Shown: positions 1-17,200 of the stretch, in pieces | Numbering within the stretch: the stretch's first letter is position 1 | Layout of the letters: every line of letters starts with the position of its first letter | Program-made: the position numbers and the translations under genes | Source: Amycolatopsis decaplanina DSM 44594 | Lineage (GTDB): Bacteria > Actinomycetota > Actinomycetes > Mycobacteriales > Pseudonocardiaceae | Direction of reading: 5' to 3' | Assembly: GCF_000342005.1 (NCBI RefSeq) | Contig: NZ_AOHO01000014.1 | Location: 1 to 64,000 of the forward strand | DNA: 64,000 nucleotides | Notes under the pieces: generated by a model | Databases searched by the model: none | The model's input: only the letters and a program-made list of their open reading frames with translations | Told to the model about the DNA's origin: nothing

Positions 1-28
1 CCTGAGCCAGGATCAAACTCTCCAACAA
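1..28 (-). rRNA. rrs: 16S ribosomal RNA, 5' end only
   Basis: The first 20 bases are the reverse complement of the universal 16S 5' motif AGAGTTTGATCCTGGCTCAG. The gene therefore runs leftward out of the window and only its extreme 5' end is present. The mature 5' end is placed at about position 28 by analogy with other actinobacteria. The exact processing site cannot be read from sequence. Confidence 0.95.
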
Positions 29-286
29 TGTCAAATTTGATCGAGGCATGTTTAATGCTCTCAAAGGAACCTCTTACGAGGTTACAATACATAAGCTCTA
101 CTGGCTTAGTTCACTAGCACACTGTTGAGTTCTCAAGCAACACACCCCGAATCGCACCACAATCACGCGGCCTTATCCGAAGCAGTCATTCCTAGCAGTT
201 TTTGGTGGGACACCCACTCAATCGCCTGAGGCGAGAGCTTGGTTCGTGTCCCGGTCGGCCGCCCGGTTTCCCTGGCGACTTGGAGA
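29..286 (-). promoter_or_regulatory. rRNA operon leader
   Basis: This AT-richer, non-coding stretch lies between the rrn promoter and 16S. It contains the 12-bp palindrome TTGAGTTCTCAA at 125-136. On the transcribed strand this sits inside a TTGAGAACTCAACAGTGTG-type sequence that is common in actinobacterial rRNA leaders, where it takes part in antitermination or precursor processing. No protein-coding gene is apparent here. Confidence 0.7.
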
Positions 287-316
287 ACTTTACACGCCCC
301 GAAAGGGCCCGAAACA
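287..316 (-). promoter_or_regulatory. candidate rRNA promoter
   Basis: On the minus strand a TAAAGT -10 (287-292) is preceded after 18 bases by TGTTTC (311-316), and a GTCGCC motif lies downstream. I recall this layout from actinobacterial rRNA promoters. The -35 falls inside the left arm of the tyrS terminator palindrome. Further rrn promoters closer to 16S may exist. Confidence 0.5.
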
Positions 317-366
317 GGGGGGTACCTTAACTGCGTTTCCGCAGGTCAGGGGCCCTGTTTCGGGCC
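306..366. terminator. tyrS terminator palindrome
   Basis: A perfect 14-bp inverted repeat (306-319 with 353-366, core CCCGAAACAGGG) encloses a smaller CTGCG/CGCAG hairpin at 331-344. It begins 11 bases past the tyrS stop and probably terminates tyrS before the rRNA promoter, which partly overlaps it. Confidence 0.75.
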
Positions 367-376
367 GGGACCGCGA

Positions 377-1651
377 TCAGCCCCCGACGCGCACGCCGGC
401 GACGTTGCGCTTGCCCTTGCGGACCACGAGCCAGCGGCCGTGCAGGGCGTCGTCCGCGGACGGCTTCCACTCCTCGTCGGCGATCTTCGTGTTGTTGACG
501 TACGCGCCGCCTTCCTTGACGGTGCGGCGCGCGGCACCCTTGCTGTCGACGAGTCCGGCGGCGATCAGCAGGTCGACGATGGTCGACTCGCCGTTCGGGT
601 CGACCTTGCCGTTGGGCACCTCGGCCATGGCGGCGTCGAGGGTCGCCGAGTCGAGCTCACGCAGCTCTCCCCTGCCGAACAACGCCTGGCTCGCGGCGAT
701 GACCTGGCGGGTCGCCTCTTCACCGTGCACCAGGGTCGTGAAGTCCTCCGCCAGCTTCCGCTGCGCGGACCGCAGGTGAGGGCGCTGTTCGGTGTCCTCG
801 GCCAGCGCCGCGATCTCCTCCTGCCCGAGGAAGGAGAACATCTTCAGGTAGCGGATGACGTCGACGTCGGCGACGTTCACGAAGTACTGGAACCACGCGT
901 ACGGCGAGGTCATCTCCGGGTCGAGCCAGACGCTGCCGCCGCCGGTCGACTTCCCGAACTTGCGTCCTTCGGCGTCGGTGACCAGCGGCGCGGTCAGCGC
1001 GTGCGTGTGCCCGCCGTCGGTCCGGCGGATCAGATCGACGCCGCCGACGAGGTTGCCCCACTGGTCCGAGCCACCGATCTGCAGCTTGCAGCCGTACTCG
1101 CGGTACAGGTGCAGGTAGTCCTGCGACTGCAGCAGCAGGTAGCTGAACTCGGTGTAGGACATGCCGTCGGCTTCGAGACGCCGCTTCACCGTCTCCCGGT
1201 TCAGCATCATGTTGACCGGGAAGTGCTTGCCGACGTCGCGCAGGAACTCGACCACGCTCTGCTTCGCGGTCCAATTCAGGTTGTTCTCGATGACCGCGCC
1301 GGTCGGCGAGTCGTCGAAGTCGACGAACCGCTCCAGCTGACCGCGGATCCGGTCCGCCCACTCGGAGACGGTGTCCACCGTGTTCAAAGTGCGTTCGCCG
1401 GTGTCACGCGGGTCGCCGATCATCCCGGTGGCGACGCCGGCCAGCACGATCGGCCGGTGTCCGGCGCGCTGGAAGCGCGAGAGCATCAGCAGCGGGACCA
1501 GGTTGCCGGCGTGCAGGCTGGGCGCGGTCGGGTCGAATCCGCAATAGAGCGTGAGGGGTCCTTGGTCGAGGTCTCGCCGCAATGCGTCGATGTCGGTGGA
1601 TTGCGCGATCAGGCCGCGCCAGGTCAGCTCGTCAAGGATGTGCTCGCTCAC
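377..1651 (-). CDS. tyrS: tyrosyl-tRNA synthetase
   Basis: Class I aminoacyl-tRNA synthetase that charges tRNA-Tyr in the cytoplasm. The 424-residue product has the TyrRS nucleotide-binding region [12 protein letters not shown], whose HAGN is the HIGH-like motif, and the KMSKS-like KFGKS after [10 protein letters not shown]-terminal S4-like RNA-binding domain ends in [11 protein letters not shown]. Length is normal for the bacterial TyrS family. It lies directly behind the rRNA promoter region on the same strand and ends in a strong palindrome. Confidence 0.97.
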   Translation of the reverse strand: MSEHILDELTWRGLIAQSTDIDALRRDLDQGPLTLYCGFDPTAPSLHAGNLVPLLMLSRFQRAGHRPIVLAGVATGMIGDPRDTGERTLNTVDTVSEWADRIRGQLERFVDFDDSPTGAVIENNLNWTAKQSVVEFLRDVGKHFPVNMMLNRETVKRRLEADGMSYTEFSYLLLQSQDYLHLYREYGCKLQIGGSDQWGNLVGGVDLIRRTDGGHTHALTAPLVTDAEGRKFGKSTGGGSVWLDPEMTSPYAWFQYFVNVADVDVIRYLKMFSFLGQEEIAALAEDTEQRPHLRSAQRKLAEDFTTLVHGEEATRQVIAASQALFGRGELRELDSATLDAAMAEVPNGKVDPNGESTIVDLLIAAGLVDSKGAARRTVKEGGAYVNNTKIADEEWKPSADDALHGRWLVVRKGKRNVAGVRVGG

Positions 1652-1683
1652 GCCTGTAGATCCTCCCGCACCAGGTCAACCGA

Positions 1684-2319
1684 CTATCGGCCGGGGGCGG
1701 CCGCCCGCCGCTTGCCACCCCGGCGGTAGGTGGAGACCGCGGGCGATCCGTCGATCCAGAAGCGCCACGGCGTGTCCATCGCCATCGCGACGCCGACGCG
1801 CGGCCCGGTACGGATGTCCGCTTCGGGAACGCGTTCGCCGGTGAACAGCCGGACGGGTGACGCGGGGTCGGTCAGGTCGACGCCGTTCTCCGCCCGGTCG
1901 ATGCCGAGCACCGAGGTGAGGATGGCCGGGCCTTTGGCGAGTTCGCCGTTGCCGCGCGCGGACGGCCTGCGCGCCCTGGCGATGTCCGCACCGGACACCA
2001 CCTCCCCGGCACGCAACAGCACGGCGCCCGGTTGCCCGTCTTCGGTGCCGACGACGTTCGCGCAGAAGTGCATGCCGTAGACGAAGTACACGTACAGATG
2101 GCCCGCGGGCCCCCACATGACCGCGTTGCGCGGGGTCTTGCCGCGATAACAGTGCGACGCGGGGTCGTCGAGCCCTCGATAGGCCTCGACCTCCACGAGG
2201 CGGACGGTGACCGTGCCGTCGGGACCGGTCGCTTCGATGACCGCGCCGAGCAGAAGGGTGGACAGCTCCACCGGATCCAGCGCCAGCTCGCGCCGGGTGA
2301 ACTGTCTGCCGGTCGCCAC
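1684..2319 (-). CDS. DNA-3-methyladenine glycosylase (MPG/AAG family)
   Basis: Base-excision repair enzyme that removes alkylated purines. The 211-residue product shows family hallmarks: EVEAYRGLDDPASHCYRGKTPRN, then MWGPAGHLYVYFVYGMHFCANVV, with the conserved substrate-pocket YxYFxYG segment. The GTG start at 2319 (MATGRQFTRREL) is chosen because AGGGGAGGG lies about seven bases upstream. The open frame continues back into argH, but that part reads as shadow sequence. It lies between argH and tyrS on the same strand, 32 bases before tyrS. Confidence 0.9.
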   Translation of the reverse strand: MATGRQFTRRELALDPVELSTLLLGAVIEATGPDGTVTVRLVEVEAYRGLDDPASHCYRGKTPRNAVMWGPAGHLYVYFVYGMHFCANVVGTEDGQPGAVLLRAGEVVSGADIARARRPSARGNGELAKGPAILTSVLGIDRAENGVDLTDPASPVRLFTGERVPEADIRTGPRVGVAMAMDTPWRFWIDGSPAVSTYRRGGKRRAAAPGR

Positions 2320-2404
2320 GTTCCGCCCTCCCCTTACCTCGCGTTCTCCCTGGGCCGACCTTAACCGGCGGCCTCGAACCTCGGCGCCACCTCCCTGAAG
2401 CGCG

Positions 2405-2449
2405 TGAAGGCCCCCTTCCTTGCGATAGGCGCAGGGCAGGGGGCCTTCA
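2405..2449. terminator. GAAGGCCCCCTTC-type palindrome after argH
   Basis: Near-complete inverted repeat with an 11-bp perfect outer stem (TGAAGGCCCCC at 2405-2415 with its complement at 2439-2449) and a further mostly paired inner stem. It sits 8 bases past the argH stop and is a likely terminator of the arginine operon. It belongs to a recurrent family also seen at 17689, 25264, 39618 and 40297. Confidence 0.75.
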
Positions 2450-2456
2450 TGTACTT

Positions 2457-6894
<4,438 letters not shown>

Positions 6895-6898
<4 letters not shown>

Positions 6899-7811
6899 GG
6901 GAGCTCCGTTTCGGGGAAGACCATGGTACCGATCCCGCGGGAGGTGAAGACCTCCAGCAGCACCGAATGGGCGATGCGGCCGTCGATCACGTGGGCACGG
7001 CGGACGCCGCCGCGGATGGCGCGTACGCAGGCCTCCATCTTCGGGATCATGCCGCTGGCGAGGCCGGGAAGCAGGGTTTCGAGGCGGTCCACGCGGATCC
7101 GGTCGACCAGCGAACCGCGGTCCGGCCAGTTGGCGTAAAGCCCTTCGACGTCGGTGAGCACGACGAGCTTCTCCGCGCCGAGCGCGGCGGCCAGCGCACC
7201 TGCGGCGGTGTCGGCGTTGATGTTGTGCACGACGCCGTCGACGTCCGGGGCCACGGTGGACACCACCGGGATCCGGCCCGCGTTGACGATGTCGAGCACC
7301 GCGTCCGGGTTGACCTCGGAAACCTCGCCGACGAGCCCGATGTCGACCGGCACACCGTCCACAGTGGCCTGTTTGCGCTCCGCGGTGAACAGTCGCGCGT
7401 CCTCGCCGGAGATACCGACCGCGTACGGGCCGTGCGCGTTGATCAGGCCGACCAGTTCCCGGCTGACCTGGCCGGTCAGCACCATGCGGACGATGTCCAT
7501 GGTCTCGGGCGTGGTGACGCGCAGGCCGCCCTTGAACTCACCTTCGACACCGAGCCGGTTGAGCATCGCGGTGATCTGCGGGCCGCCGCCGTGCACCACC
7601 ACCGGGCGCAGCCCGGCCATGCGCAGGAAGACCATGTCCTCGGCGAAGGCCTGCTTGAGGCCCTCGTCGATCATGGCGTTGCCGCCGTACTTGACCACGA
7701 CGGTGGCGCCGTGGAAACGCTGCAGCCACGGCAGGGCCTCGATGAGGATCGCGGCCTTCTCCGCGGCCGTCGCGAGCCTCTCGTCCGCGGGAACGGTGGA
7801 TTCGGAAGGGC

Positions 7812-7815
<4 letters not shown>
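6895..7815 (-). CDS. argB: acetylglutamate kinase
   Basis: Phosphorylates N-acetylglutamate, the usual arginine feedback point. The 306-residue amino-acid kinase has the VVKYGGNAM glycine motif, VHGGGPQI substrate loop, and VLTDVEGLY nucleotide-binding region. ATG 7815 overlaps the argJ stop (ATGA). An N-terminal extension precedes the fold, as in arginine-sensitive hexameric forms, but feedback inhibition is inference. Confidence 0.97.
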
Positions 7816-10048
<2,233 letters not shown>

Positions 10049-10087
10049 TCACCCGATACGGGCCCCTGTGAGGGCATCCTTGACCGC

Positions 10088-11053
10088 ATGGCCGACACCC
10101 CAGCCCGACTGCTGAGCCTGCTGTCGCTCCTGCAAACCCCGCGTGAGTGGCCAGGCAGCGAGCTCGCCGAACGGCTGAAGGTCAGTCCGCGGACCATCCG
10201 GCGCGACATCGACCGGCTGCGTGAGCTCGGTTACCCCGTCGAGGCGTCGCGAGGCTCCGACGGCGGCTACCGGCTGGGCGCCGGCACGGCGATGCCGCCG
10301 CTGCTGCTCGACGACGAGGAGGCCGTCGCGATCGCGGTCGGTCTCCGTGGCGCCGCCGGGCAGGCGATCTCGGGTATCGAGGAGTCTTCGGTGCGGGCGC
10401 TGGCCAAACTCGAGCAGGTACTGCCCTCGCGGCTGCGTTATCGCGTCGGCGCGCTGGGCGCCGCGACCGTGCCGCTCACCGGCACCGGCCCCGCGGTGGA
10501 CCCGGAACACCTCACCGTCTTCGCGGGCGCGATCGCCAACACCGAGCGGACCCGGTTCACCTATCGCACCGGCGATGGGACCGAATCCCGGCGGCACGTC
10601 GAACCGCACCGGCTCGTCTCCGCCGGACGCCGCTGGTACCTGCTCGGGTACGACCTCGACCGGGACGACTGGCGGATCTTCCGCGCGGACCGGATCTCGG
10701 AACCGCGGGCGACCGGCGGCCGGACGTCCCCGAGACAGCCACCCGCGGAGGACGTGGCGGCCTACGTCACCGACAAGATGTACAGCCTCCTTCCCACCTA
10801 CAGCGCACGCGTGACCTTGCACGCGCCGATCAGCCAGGTCGCCCCCGCGATCGGCGAGGGTTCGGGCGAACTGGAACCGATCGACGACGAGACCTGCGTT
10901 TTCCATGCGGGCACGGACACCCTGGACTGGCTCGCGTTCCGGATCCTCGGGCTCGGCTGCGAATTCACCGTGCACGAACCGCCGGAACTGATCGGCCACC
11001 TCCGGGAGATGGCGGCACGGGCCGAACGTGGCGTGAAGTCCACAGTGGACTGA
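10088..11053 (+). CDS. WYL-domain helix-turn-helix regulator (YafY type)
   Basis: A 321-residue transcription factor divergent from argC. The N-terminal DeoR-like HTH reads ELAERLKVSPRTIRRDIDRL. The central WYL domain includes RRWYLLGYDLDRDDWRIFRADRI, followed by a WCX-type C-terminus. WYL domains usually sense nucleic-acid or nucleotide ligands. The target here is unknown, and divergence from argC does not by itself imply arginine control. The start ATG 10088 follows the argC promoter by about 50 bases. Confidence 0.88.
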   Translation: MADTPARLLSLLSLLQTPREWPGSELAERLKVSPRTIRRDIDRLRELGYPVEASRGSDGGYRLGAGTAMPPLLLDDEEAVAIAVGLRGAAGQAISGIEESSVRALAKLEQVLPSRLRYRVGALGAATVPLTGTGPAVDPEHLTVFAGAIANTERTRFTYRTGDGTESRRHVEPHRLVSAGRRWYLLGYDLDRDDWRIFRADRISEPRATGGRTSPRQPPAEDVAAYVTDKMYSLLPTYSARVTLHAPISQVAPAIGEGSGELEPIDDETCVFHAGTDTLDWLAFRILGLGCEFTVHEPPELIGHLREMAARAERGVKSTVD

Positions 11054-11095
11054 CGGCGGCCGCGAGGGCCTGCGCGCCCTCGCGGCCACCCGGGT

Positions 11096-11590
11096 TCAGC
11101 CGAGTTCACCTGCCTCTCGCTGACTCGGCGGGATCGGGAGGTACGCGCCCCGGCGTTCCGGGTCGCAACCGACCCTGGGCAGCCGGGCCCGGATCCCACC
11201 TGGCGTCCGCTCGAACCGCCGCGCGATCTCCTCGACGCTTTCCCCGGCCAGCCAACGGCTTTCCAGTTCGGCGTCCAGCTCCTCGGACCACGGCAGGCCC
11301 TGATGCGCGGGGCGATCCGCCGATCTTCGGCGGCCGTTCCGGCCGTTCCCCCGCCCGGCGAACGCCAGCAGAGTGTCGGAAAGGACGGTCGCCAAGGCCG
11401 GTACGGCTTCGGCGTCGATATCGAGCCTGCCTTCGGCGACAGGCTCCTCCTGCGGTCCGGCTCCGCCGACCATGACGGTCACCCAGCGGTCTTCCCCGGC
11501 CGCGCCGCCACCCTCACGGGCGGCGACCTCGATGCGATAAACGGTGTCCTGCACGCGGATCTCGGTCCGGTGCTCTTCGACGATGGTCAT
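11096..11590 (-). CDS. hypothetical protein with C-terminal SANT/HTH-like domain
   Basis: A 164-residue protein. The first half (MTIVEEHRTEIRVQDTVYRIEV) is beta-rich and acidic. The last 60 residues (WSEELDAELESRWLAGESVEEIARRF, then TPGGIRARLPRVG) look like the small DNA-binding or helicase-tail HTH found in many actinobacterial proteins of unknown role. The start ATG 11590 is chosen because sequence upstream in this frame is shadow. No partner gene is evident. It faces the WYL gene convergently, 42 bases away. Confidence 0.7.
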   Translation of the reverse strand: MTIVEEHRTEIRVQDTVYRIEVAAREGGGAAGEDRWVTVMVGGAGPQEEPVAEGRLDIDAEAVPALATVLSDTLLAFAGRGNGRNGRRRSADRPAHQGLPWSEELDAELESRWLAGESVEEIARRFERTPGGIRARLPRVGCDPERRGAYLPIPPSQREAGELG

Positions 11591-11758
11591 GCCGGGGACG
11601 CTAACGGGCGGCGCCGACAATTCCCCGGCACGGCGAGGGGAATCCGGCCCGAGACGGTGGATGACCGGTACTTTCACCGCTTTCGGGGACGAGAGGGTGC
11701 CGGTCATGGCGCGTTTCGGGCGCAAGTAGGTGACTAATTGCGGGCCCCCCAAAGGGAA

Positions 11759-11789
11759 ATGCCCCGGTCCGGAAAACGGACCGGGGCAT
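11759..11789. terminator. strong hairpin terminator
   Basis: A perfect 13-bp stem ATGCCCCGGTCCG with a GAAAA loop, 25 bases past the stop of the peptidase gene to its right. On that gene's strand it is followed by only a short T-containing tract. Confidence 0.85.
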
Positions 11790-11814
11790 CGAAAACTCCC
11801 GAAAGCGACCAGGC

Positions 11815-13401
11815 TCAGAAAGGCAACGCCTGAGCCAGCGCCTCCTTCTTCACTTCGGCGACCGAAGACGGCACGTCGGACTTGGCGGCCGCGGAAGCAC
11901 CGGCGGGAACGGGCGGCGGGACCGGCGTGCACTGCACGTCCGAACCATTGCCCGGCTTGCGCACGGGCAGCTTGCCGGTCAGCAGGTAATCCGCGATCTT
12001 GTCGTCCACACACGACACACCGGACAGCGAACCCGAGTGCGTCGTGCCGCCCGGAGCGCTGATCAGGCTGGAGTTCGGGTAGCGCTTGCGGACCTCGAGG
12101 CTGCCGGGGTACGGCGTCGCGGCGTCGTTCTCCTCGTTGACCAGCAGGATGCCGGGGACCTTGCTCCCGTCGATCTCCACCGGCTTGCCCGGCTTGGCCG
12201 GCCAGTCGAGGCACGGCGCGTTGAACCAGGCGTTGCCCCAGGTTTCGAACGGCGCCCGGAAGTGCGTGACCCAGTTGTCGAACTTCCAGCGGGGCCAGCT
12301 CTGCGGCCACGCCACGTCGGTGCACTGCACGGCCGCGTACACCGCGTAGCCGTTGTCCTGACCCGGCGGGTTGGAGTCGTCGTACAGGCCCTTCAAGGTC
12401 TGCCAGTCACCCTTGTGCACCCAGCCCGCGAACGCGTTCGCCATGTCTTCCCAGCCGAAGACGTAGTAGCCGGCCTGCAGGAAGATGTCCGTCCACTCGG
12501 AGCCGCCGATGACCCCGCCCGCGGGCTTGTCGTACAGCTTCTTCTGCTCGGCGTACCACAGCTTTTCGACCTCGGACGCGGTCTTGCCGAGGTGGTAGAC
12601 GTCGTCGTACTTCGCGAGCCAGCCGAAGTAGGTCTTGATGTTCTTGTCGAAGGCGATGTCCTGGTTCAGGTTCGCCTTGTACCAGACGTCGCGGGGGTCG
12701 ACGGTGCCGTCGAACACCATCCGCCGCACGTTCTGCGGGAACAGCGTGCTGTAGACCTGCCCGAGGTAGGTGCCGTAGGAGAAGCCGTAGTAGTTGATCT
12801 GCTTCTCGCCCAGCGCCTTGCGCAGGCTGTCGACGTCCTTCGCCACATCGATGGTCTTGATGTGCTCGAGGATCGCGCCGTTCTTGGCGCACGCCTTCGC
12901 GTAGCCCCTCGCCTTCTCACGCCACGCCGTCTCGATGGCGCGCGTGGTCGGCACATATTGCGGGCGGTTGTAGGAGGCGTAGTTCCCGTCGCAGGTCAAC
13001 GACGGCTTGCTCTCTCCCACGCCGCGCGGGTCGAAGCCGATCCAGTCGTACTCTTCACCCGCCTTCTTGGGGACGGCCCGGCCGAGGGTCGACAGGCCGA
13101 GGCCGGAGCCGCCGGGGCCACCCGGGTTGACCAGCATGACGCCCTGCGACTGGGCGGACTTGTGCTTCACGCGCGAGACGGCGATCGAGATCTTCTCCCC
13201 GCCGGGCTTCGCGTAGTCCAACGGGACCTCGAGGAAACCGCATTCCGCACCGGCCTTGACCAGGCTCGGGCGCGTACAGGCTCCCCAGGAGATGGGCTTC
13301 GGATCGAAGTCCGACGCCGAGGCGGCCGTGGCGGAGGGAGCGAGCGCCATGGTGCCGACGCCGATCCCCGCGACCGCCAGGGCGGCAACGAATTTCTTCA
13401 C
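11815..13401 (-). CDS. secreted alpha/beta hydrolase, tripeptidyl-aminopeptidase (TAP) type
   Basis: Exported serine peptidase resembling Streptomyces SlpD/SlpE/Tap. The 528-residue precursor starts with a Sec signal (MKKFVAALAVAGIGVGTMALAPSATA). It has the oxyanion-side VNPGGPGGSG motif, the nucleophile elbow GFSYGTYLG, and a C-terminal TAP-like domain containing LLVNEENDAATPYPGSLEV and a late His (GTTHSGS). Such enzymes trim N-terminal tripeptides or peptide chains outside the cell. A strong hairpin terminates it. Confidence 0.9.
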   Translation of the reverse strand: MKKFVAALAVAGIGVGTMALAPSATAASASDFDPKPISWGACTRPSLVKAGAECGFLEVPLDYAKPGGEKISIAVSRVKHKSAQSQGVMLVNPGGPGGSGLGLSTLGRAVPKKAGEEYDWIGFDPRGVGESKPSLTCDGNYASYNRPQYVPTTRAIETAWREKARGYAKACAKNGAILEHIKTIDVAKDVDSLRKALGEKQINYYGFSYGTYLGQVYSTLFPQNVRRMVFDGTVDPRDVWYKANLNQDIAFDKNIKTYFGWLAKYDDVYHLGKTASEVEKLWYAEQKKLYDKPAGGVIGGSEWTDIFLQAGYYVFGWEDMANAFAGWVHKGDWQTLKGLYDDSNPPGQDNGYAVYAAVQCTDVAWPQSWPRWKFDNWVTHFRAPFETWGNAWFNAPCLDWPAKPGKPVEIDGSKVPGILLVNEENDAATPYPGSLEVRKRYPNSSLISAPGGTTHSGSLSGVSCVDDKIADYLLTGKLPVRKPGNGSDVQCTPVPPPVPAGASAAAKSDVPSSVAEVKKEALAQALPF

Positions 13402-13597
13402 TGTGTTCCTTTTCGTCCGCGTTCGACCCGGTCGGGCCGAAGCTACCGAGAACCGGCTTCAATCTCGCTGACCGACACGTTGACCGCCATCCCTCTTTAG
13501 TCGGTATCCGGGCGGGGAACGGGGTCCGATCCGGGCATATCCGTCTTGTCGGTCCCCTGTCGTACGCTCGCGGCGCCCACTGGGGAAGGGAGAACTC

Positions 13598-14290
13598 GTG
13601 GACGAGGTGAAAAGCCTGGTTTCGGCGGTTCGCAACGGTTTGGCCGGACTGGCCGATCCGGAAAAGGCTCCGTCGATGCGGGCGTACATGAAGTCGGAGA
13701 TGCCGTTCCTCGGTGTGGCGTCCCCGGCTCGGGCGGCCTTGCTGAAGCAGGTCTTCGCCGAGCATCAGCTACCCGATCGTGTGAGCTTTTCGACGGCAGT
13801 ACTCACGTTGTGGCGGGAAGCGGAATTCCGGGAAGAGCGCTATGCGGCGATCGCCCTTTCCGGACACCGTGCCTACGCCCGCCGGCAAGACGCCGATCTG
13901 CTCGGCCTGTACGAGGAGATGATCGTGACAGGCGCCTGGTGGGACTACGTGGACGAAGTCGCCATCCGCCGGGTCGGGCCGATCCTGCGTGCGGAACCGG
14001 AGACGGTGACCACGCAGATGTCGACCTGGGCCTACGACGAGGACAGGTGGCGTCGCCGCACTTCGGTCATCTGCCAGATCGGCGCCAAGGGCGGAACGGA
14101 CACCGACCTGCTCACCCGCGCCGTCGAGGCGAACATCGACGACAAGGACTTCTTCCTGCGCAAGGGAATCGGCTGGGCCCTGCGCGAGTACGCGAAGACC
14201 GAGCCGGACTGGGTGCGCGCGTTCGTCGCCGCGCATCCGGCACTGTCCACTCTGTCCAGGAAGGAGGCGCTCAAGCACCTGGGAGGTTGA
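13598..14290 (+). CDS. DNA alkylation repair protein (AlkD-like HEAT repeats)
   Basis: A 230-residue all-helical protein. AlkD-family glycosylases use HEAT-like repeats to excise bulky or cationic alkylated bases. Recognisable blocks are SEMPFLGVASPARAALLKQVF, EEMIVTGAWWDYVDEVA, and DKDFFLRKGIGWALREYAKT near the end, the last being the conserved catalytic-side helix pair. GTG 13598 has GGGAAGGGAG upstream. The last 20 bases overlap the 3' end of the convergent STAND-TPR gene. Confidence 0.9.
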   Translation: MDEVKSLVSAVRNGLAGLADPEKAPSMRAYMKSEMPFLGVASPARAALLKQVFAEHQLPDRVSFSTAVLTLWREAEFREERYAAIALSGHRAYARRQDADLLGLYEEMIVTGAWWDYVDEVAIRRVGPILRAEPETVTTQMSTWAYDEDRWRRRTSVICQIGAKGGTDTDLLTRAVEANIDDKDFFLRKGIGWALREYAKTEPDWVRAFVAAHPALSTLSRKEALKHLGG

Positions 14291-17200
14291 GCACCGGCCT
14301 CGGGATGAGGGCGATGAGATCCTCGATCACTCCGCCGAGTTCGGGCAACAGCACTCGTAGCTCCTTGAGATCGCGAAGCAGCTCCAAGCGCGTCTCCTGT
14401 GGCGGCCCCTTCTCGAGCAGGGCCTTGAGGTCACGGGTCATTTCGTCCTCACGTCCGAGGACGAGGAGATAGAAGAGCGGTTGGAGCTGGTCGTCCCAGT
14501 CGAAGGCGCCGGTCACGATCCGGGCGGTGGCCTTGTCGAGGCCTTCGTTCAGCGCTCGGTGGGCTTCCTCCGTTTTCCCGGTCTTCAGCCAGACGAGCGT
14601 GAGGAGGTTGTGCGCCCAGCCGAATTCCGGTGCAAGCGGGGCCAGGAGCGCCTCCGCCTCGTCGGTCTCCCCCGCGAACAGCAGGGCCTCCCCGAGGCTC
14701 TCGCGGTATTCGGTGTCCTCGGGATCCGAGGCGACCAGTTCGCGCAACTCCCGGATGGCTTCCCCGTACTCGCCCGCCCGGCAGCGGATGTCCGCACGCA
14801 GGGCGCGGCCACTCTCGTCGTGCCCGGCTTCCAGCGCGCTGTCCGCGTCGGACAACGCACCCTCCAGATCACCGAAAAGGAGGCGATGGCGGGCGCGCCG
14901 GTACAAGGCGTATCCGCCGTCCTGCCCCAGCCGGACCCCCTCGTCCAGCGCGGCCCGGGCTTCGTCGTGGCGGTCGAGGCCTCTGAGGATGTCACCCCGG
15001 GTGGTGTGGAAGAAGGCCATCTCCGGGTTCGCCGCGACGGCGACGTCGATGTCGGCGAGGGCCGCCGGAAGACCGCCGGAGCGCTGGTGGGTCATCGCGC
15101 GCCAGGTGTGCGCCCATTCGCTGCCAGGTTCGAGTTCGATCGAGCGGCTCAAGGACTCCACCGCTTCGTGGTTCCTCTTCAAGCGGCTGAGCATCATCCC
15201 GCGCCGTAGGTGGTTCTCGGCGTCCTCGGGGGACAGTTCGGCCGCCCGCTCGTAGTCGGCGAGCGCCGCCGCGCGATCTTCCAGCTCGTCATGCGCCCGG
15301 CCACGCATGTAGTACGCCCATTCGTAGTCCGGGTCGATCCGGAGCGCGGAGGTGAGGCCGTCGATGGCGAGCCGGTGCCGCTCACCGCGCTGGTGGAACG
15401 CGGCCCGGATCGCGTGGGCCCTGGCGCTTCCGGGGTCCCCCGCGACGATCGCGTCGAAGGTCGCCGACGCGGCGTCCTCGTCTCCGGTCCGCTCGAGGAA
15501 CAACGCGAGCTCGGTCAGGTAGTAGACGTCCTTGGGGCGGAGGGCGGCGGCCGCGCGGTGACCGGCGAGTGCCTCGTCGTCGTCTCCCAGCTCGGCGAAC
15601 AGCGTCGCCCGGTAGTGGACGGCCCAGGCATAGTCGGGATCGAGCCGGATCGCGACGTCGATCTCGTCGATCGCCTTCCGGACGTCGCCGCGTTTGAAGT
15701 GCACCTCGCTCCGGATGGAGTAGGCCCACTTGTGGTCGGGCTGAAGGCGGACGGCCTCGTCGAGATCGGCCATCGCGCCGTCGAGATCGCCGAGCTCGGC
15801 CCGGGCGGAACCACGCCCGCGCCACGAGTAGGCGTAGCCGGGGTCGAGTTCGATCGCCCGGTTCAGATCCGAAAGAGCCCGTTCCCAGTCGCCTTCGTCG
15901 CGGAACAGATTGCCCCGATCGCTCCAGACGTACGGGTCGGCGGGGTTCAGATCGAGAGCCCGGTCGTAGTCCCGTTTCGCCGCTTCGATGTCATCCTGGC
16001 CCTCGTAGGCCCACGCACGCCGCCGGAGCACCGTCGAAAGCCGGGCCGCGTCGAGTTCGCCCGCGCCGGCGAGCAGGTCGAGCACCTGGATCTCACGCGG
16101 GCCGTCGCCGTCGCCGACCGCGCCGGCCAGTCGCTGTCCCCAGCCCAGGACCGCGGGCGCGTCCGCGTCGACACCCGCCTGCTCCATCATGCGCGCCCAA
16201 GCGCGTGCGGAAGCGGTACCGGTGGTGACCATCTCCGCCGCGCCGAGCAGCGCGTCCGGCAGTGCTTCGGCCGGGGCGCCGCACAAGCGGTGATAGGTCT
16301 GCTCGAGTTTCCTTCGCTGCCAGCGCTCGTCGGTCCAGGCATCGCGGTGGCGGCTGAAACCGAGTTCGGCGCACCGGCCTTCGTAGTACTCGCTGAGCCT
16401 GAGGTGGCGTTCGGCGAATTCGGCGGGCGAACGCCCGCGTTCCAGTCGCACCATCGGGCCGCGGACCACCGGGTGATAACGCACCGGAAGCTCGCGGCGC
16501 CCGACGAACGGCAATTCCCGCAACCAGCGGAAGATCTCCCCCGCGGTCTCCTTCCCGGTCAGCACGCCGATGACGTCCTCGTCCAGGAAGCGGGGCAGCG
16601 ACGCCGTGGCGGCGATGTCCTTCCTGGCCTTTTCGGGAACCCAGTGCAGGAACCGCTTGACCGCGTCATCGCTGGGATCGGTCACGGCGTCGGCTTCGGC
16701 GGGGTTGCCCCTGGCCAGCATCGCGACCAGGACGGGCAGGCCGTCGGTCAGCCGCAGCACGATCTCGATGACCTGCTCGTCGGTGATCCCGTGCTCGGCG
16801 AGCAGGCGACGTGCCTCCGGTTCGGTGAACGGCCGGAGTTCGATCTCGCGCACCAGCGGCGCGTGCCGGTTCCATTTCGCCTCGTCCAGCGGGAACTGGC
16901 CGGCCACGGTGAGCACCAGGTTCTGCGGCAGATCGCCGTACAGTCCGGCGAACAGGTCGAGCAGCCACGTCTCCAGCACCGGCGCGGTGCGCTCGAAGGT
17001 GTCGAAGAACAGCGCGATCTGCCGGGTCTCCGGAATGCGCCAGAGATCCTCGACGAACGGTTTGGTGAGCTCCTCCGCCGGTTCCAGGAGCAGCTGGACA
17101 TCGGCCTTCCGCTTGAACTTCGCCGCGAGATAGACCTGGAGCTGCTCCAGCTGTTTCGCCGTCGCGTCCGCGTCGATCGCGTCGGCGGCGATGCTTCCGC

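Noticed and set aside
239..1729. 496-codon open frame antisense to tyrS
   Set aside because: A shadow of the high-GC third-position pattern; arginine- and valine-rich with no domain, while the opposite strand is clearly tyrS.
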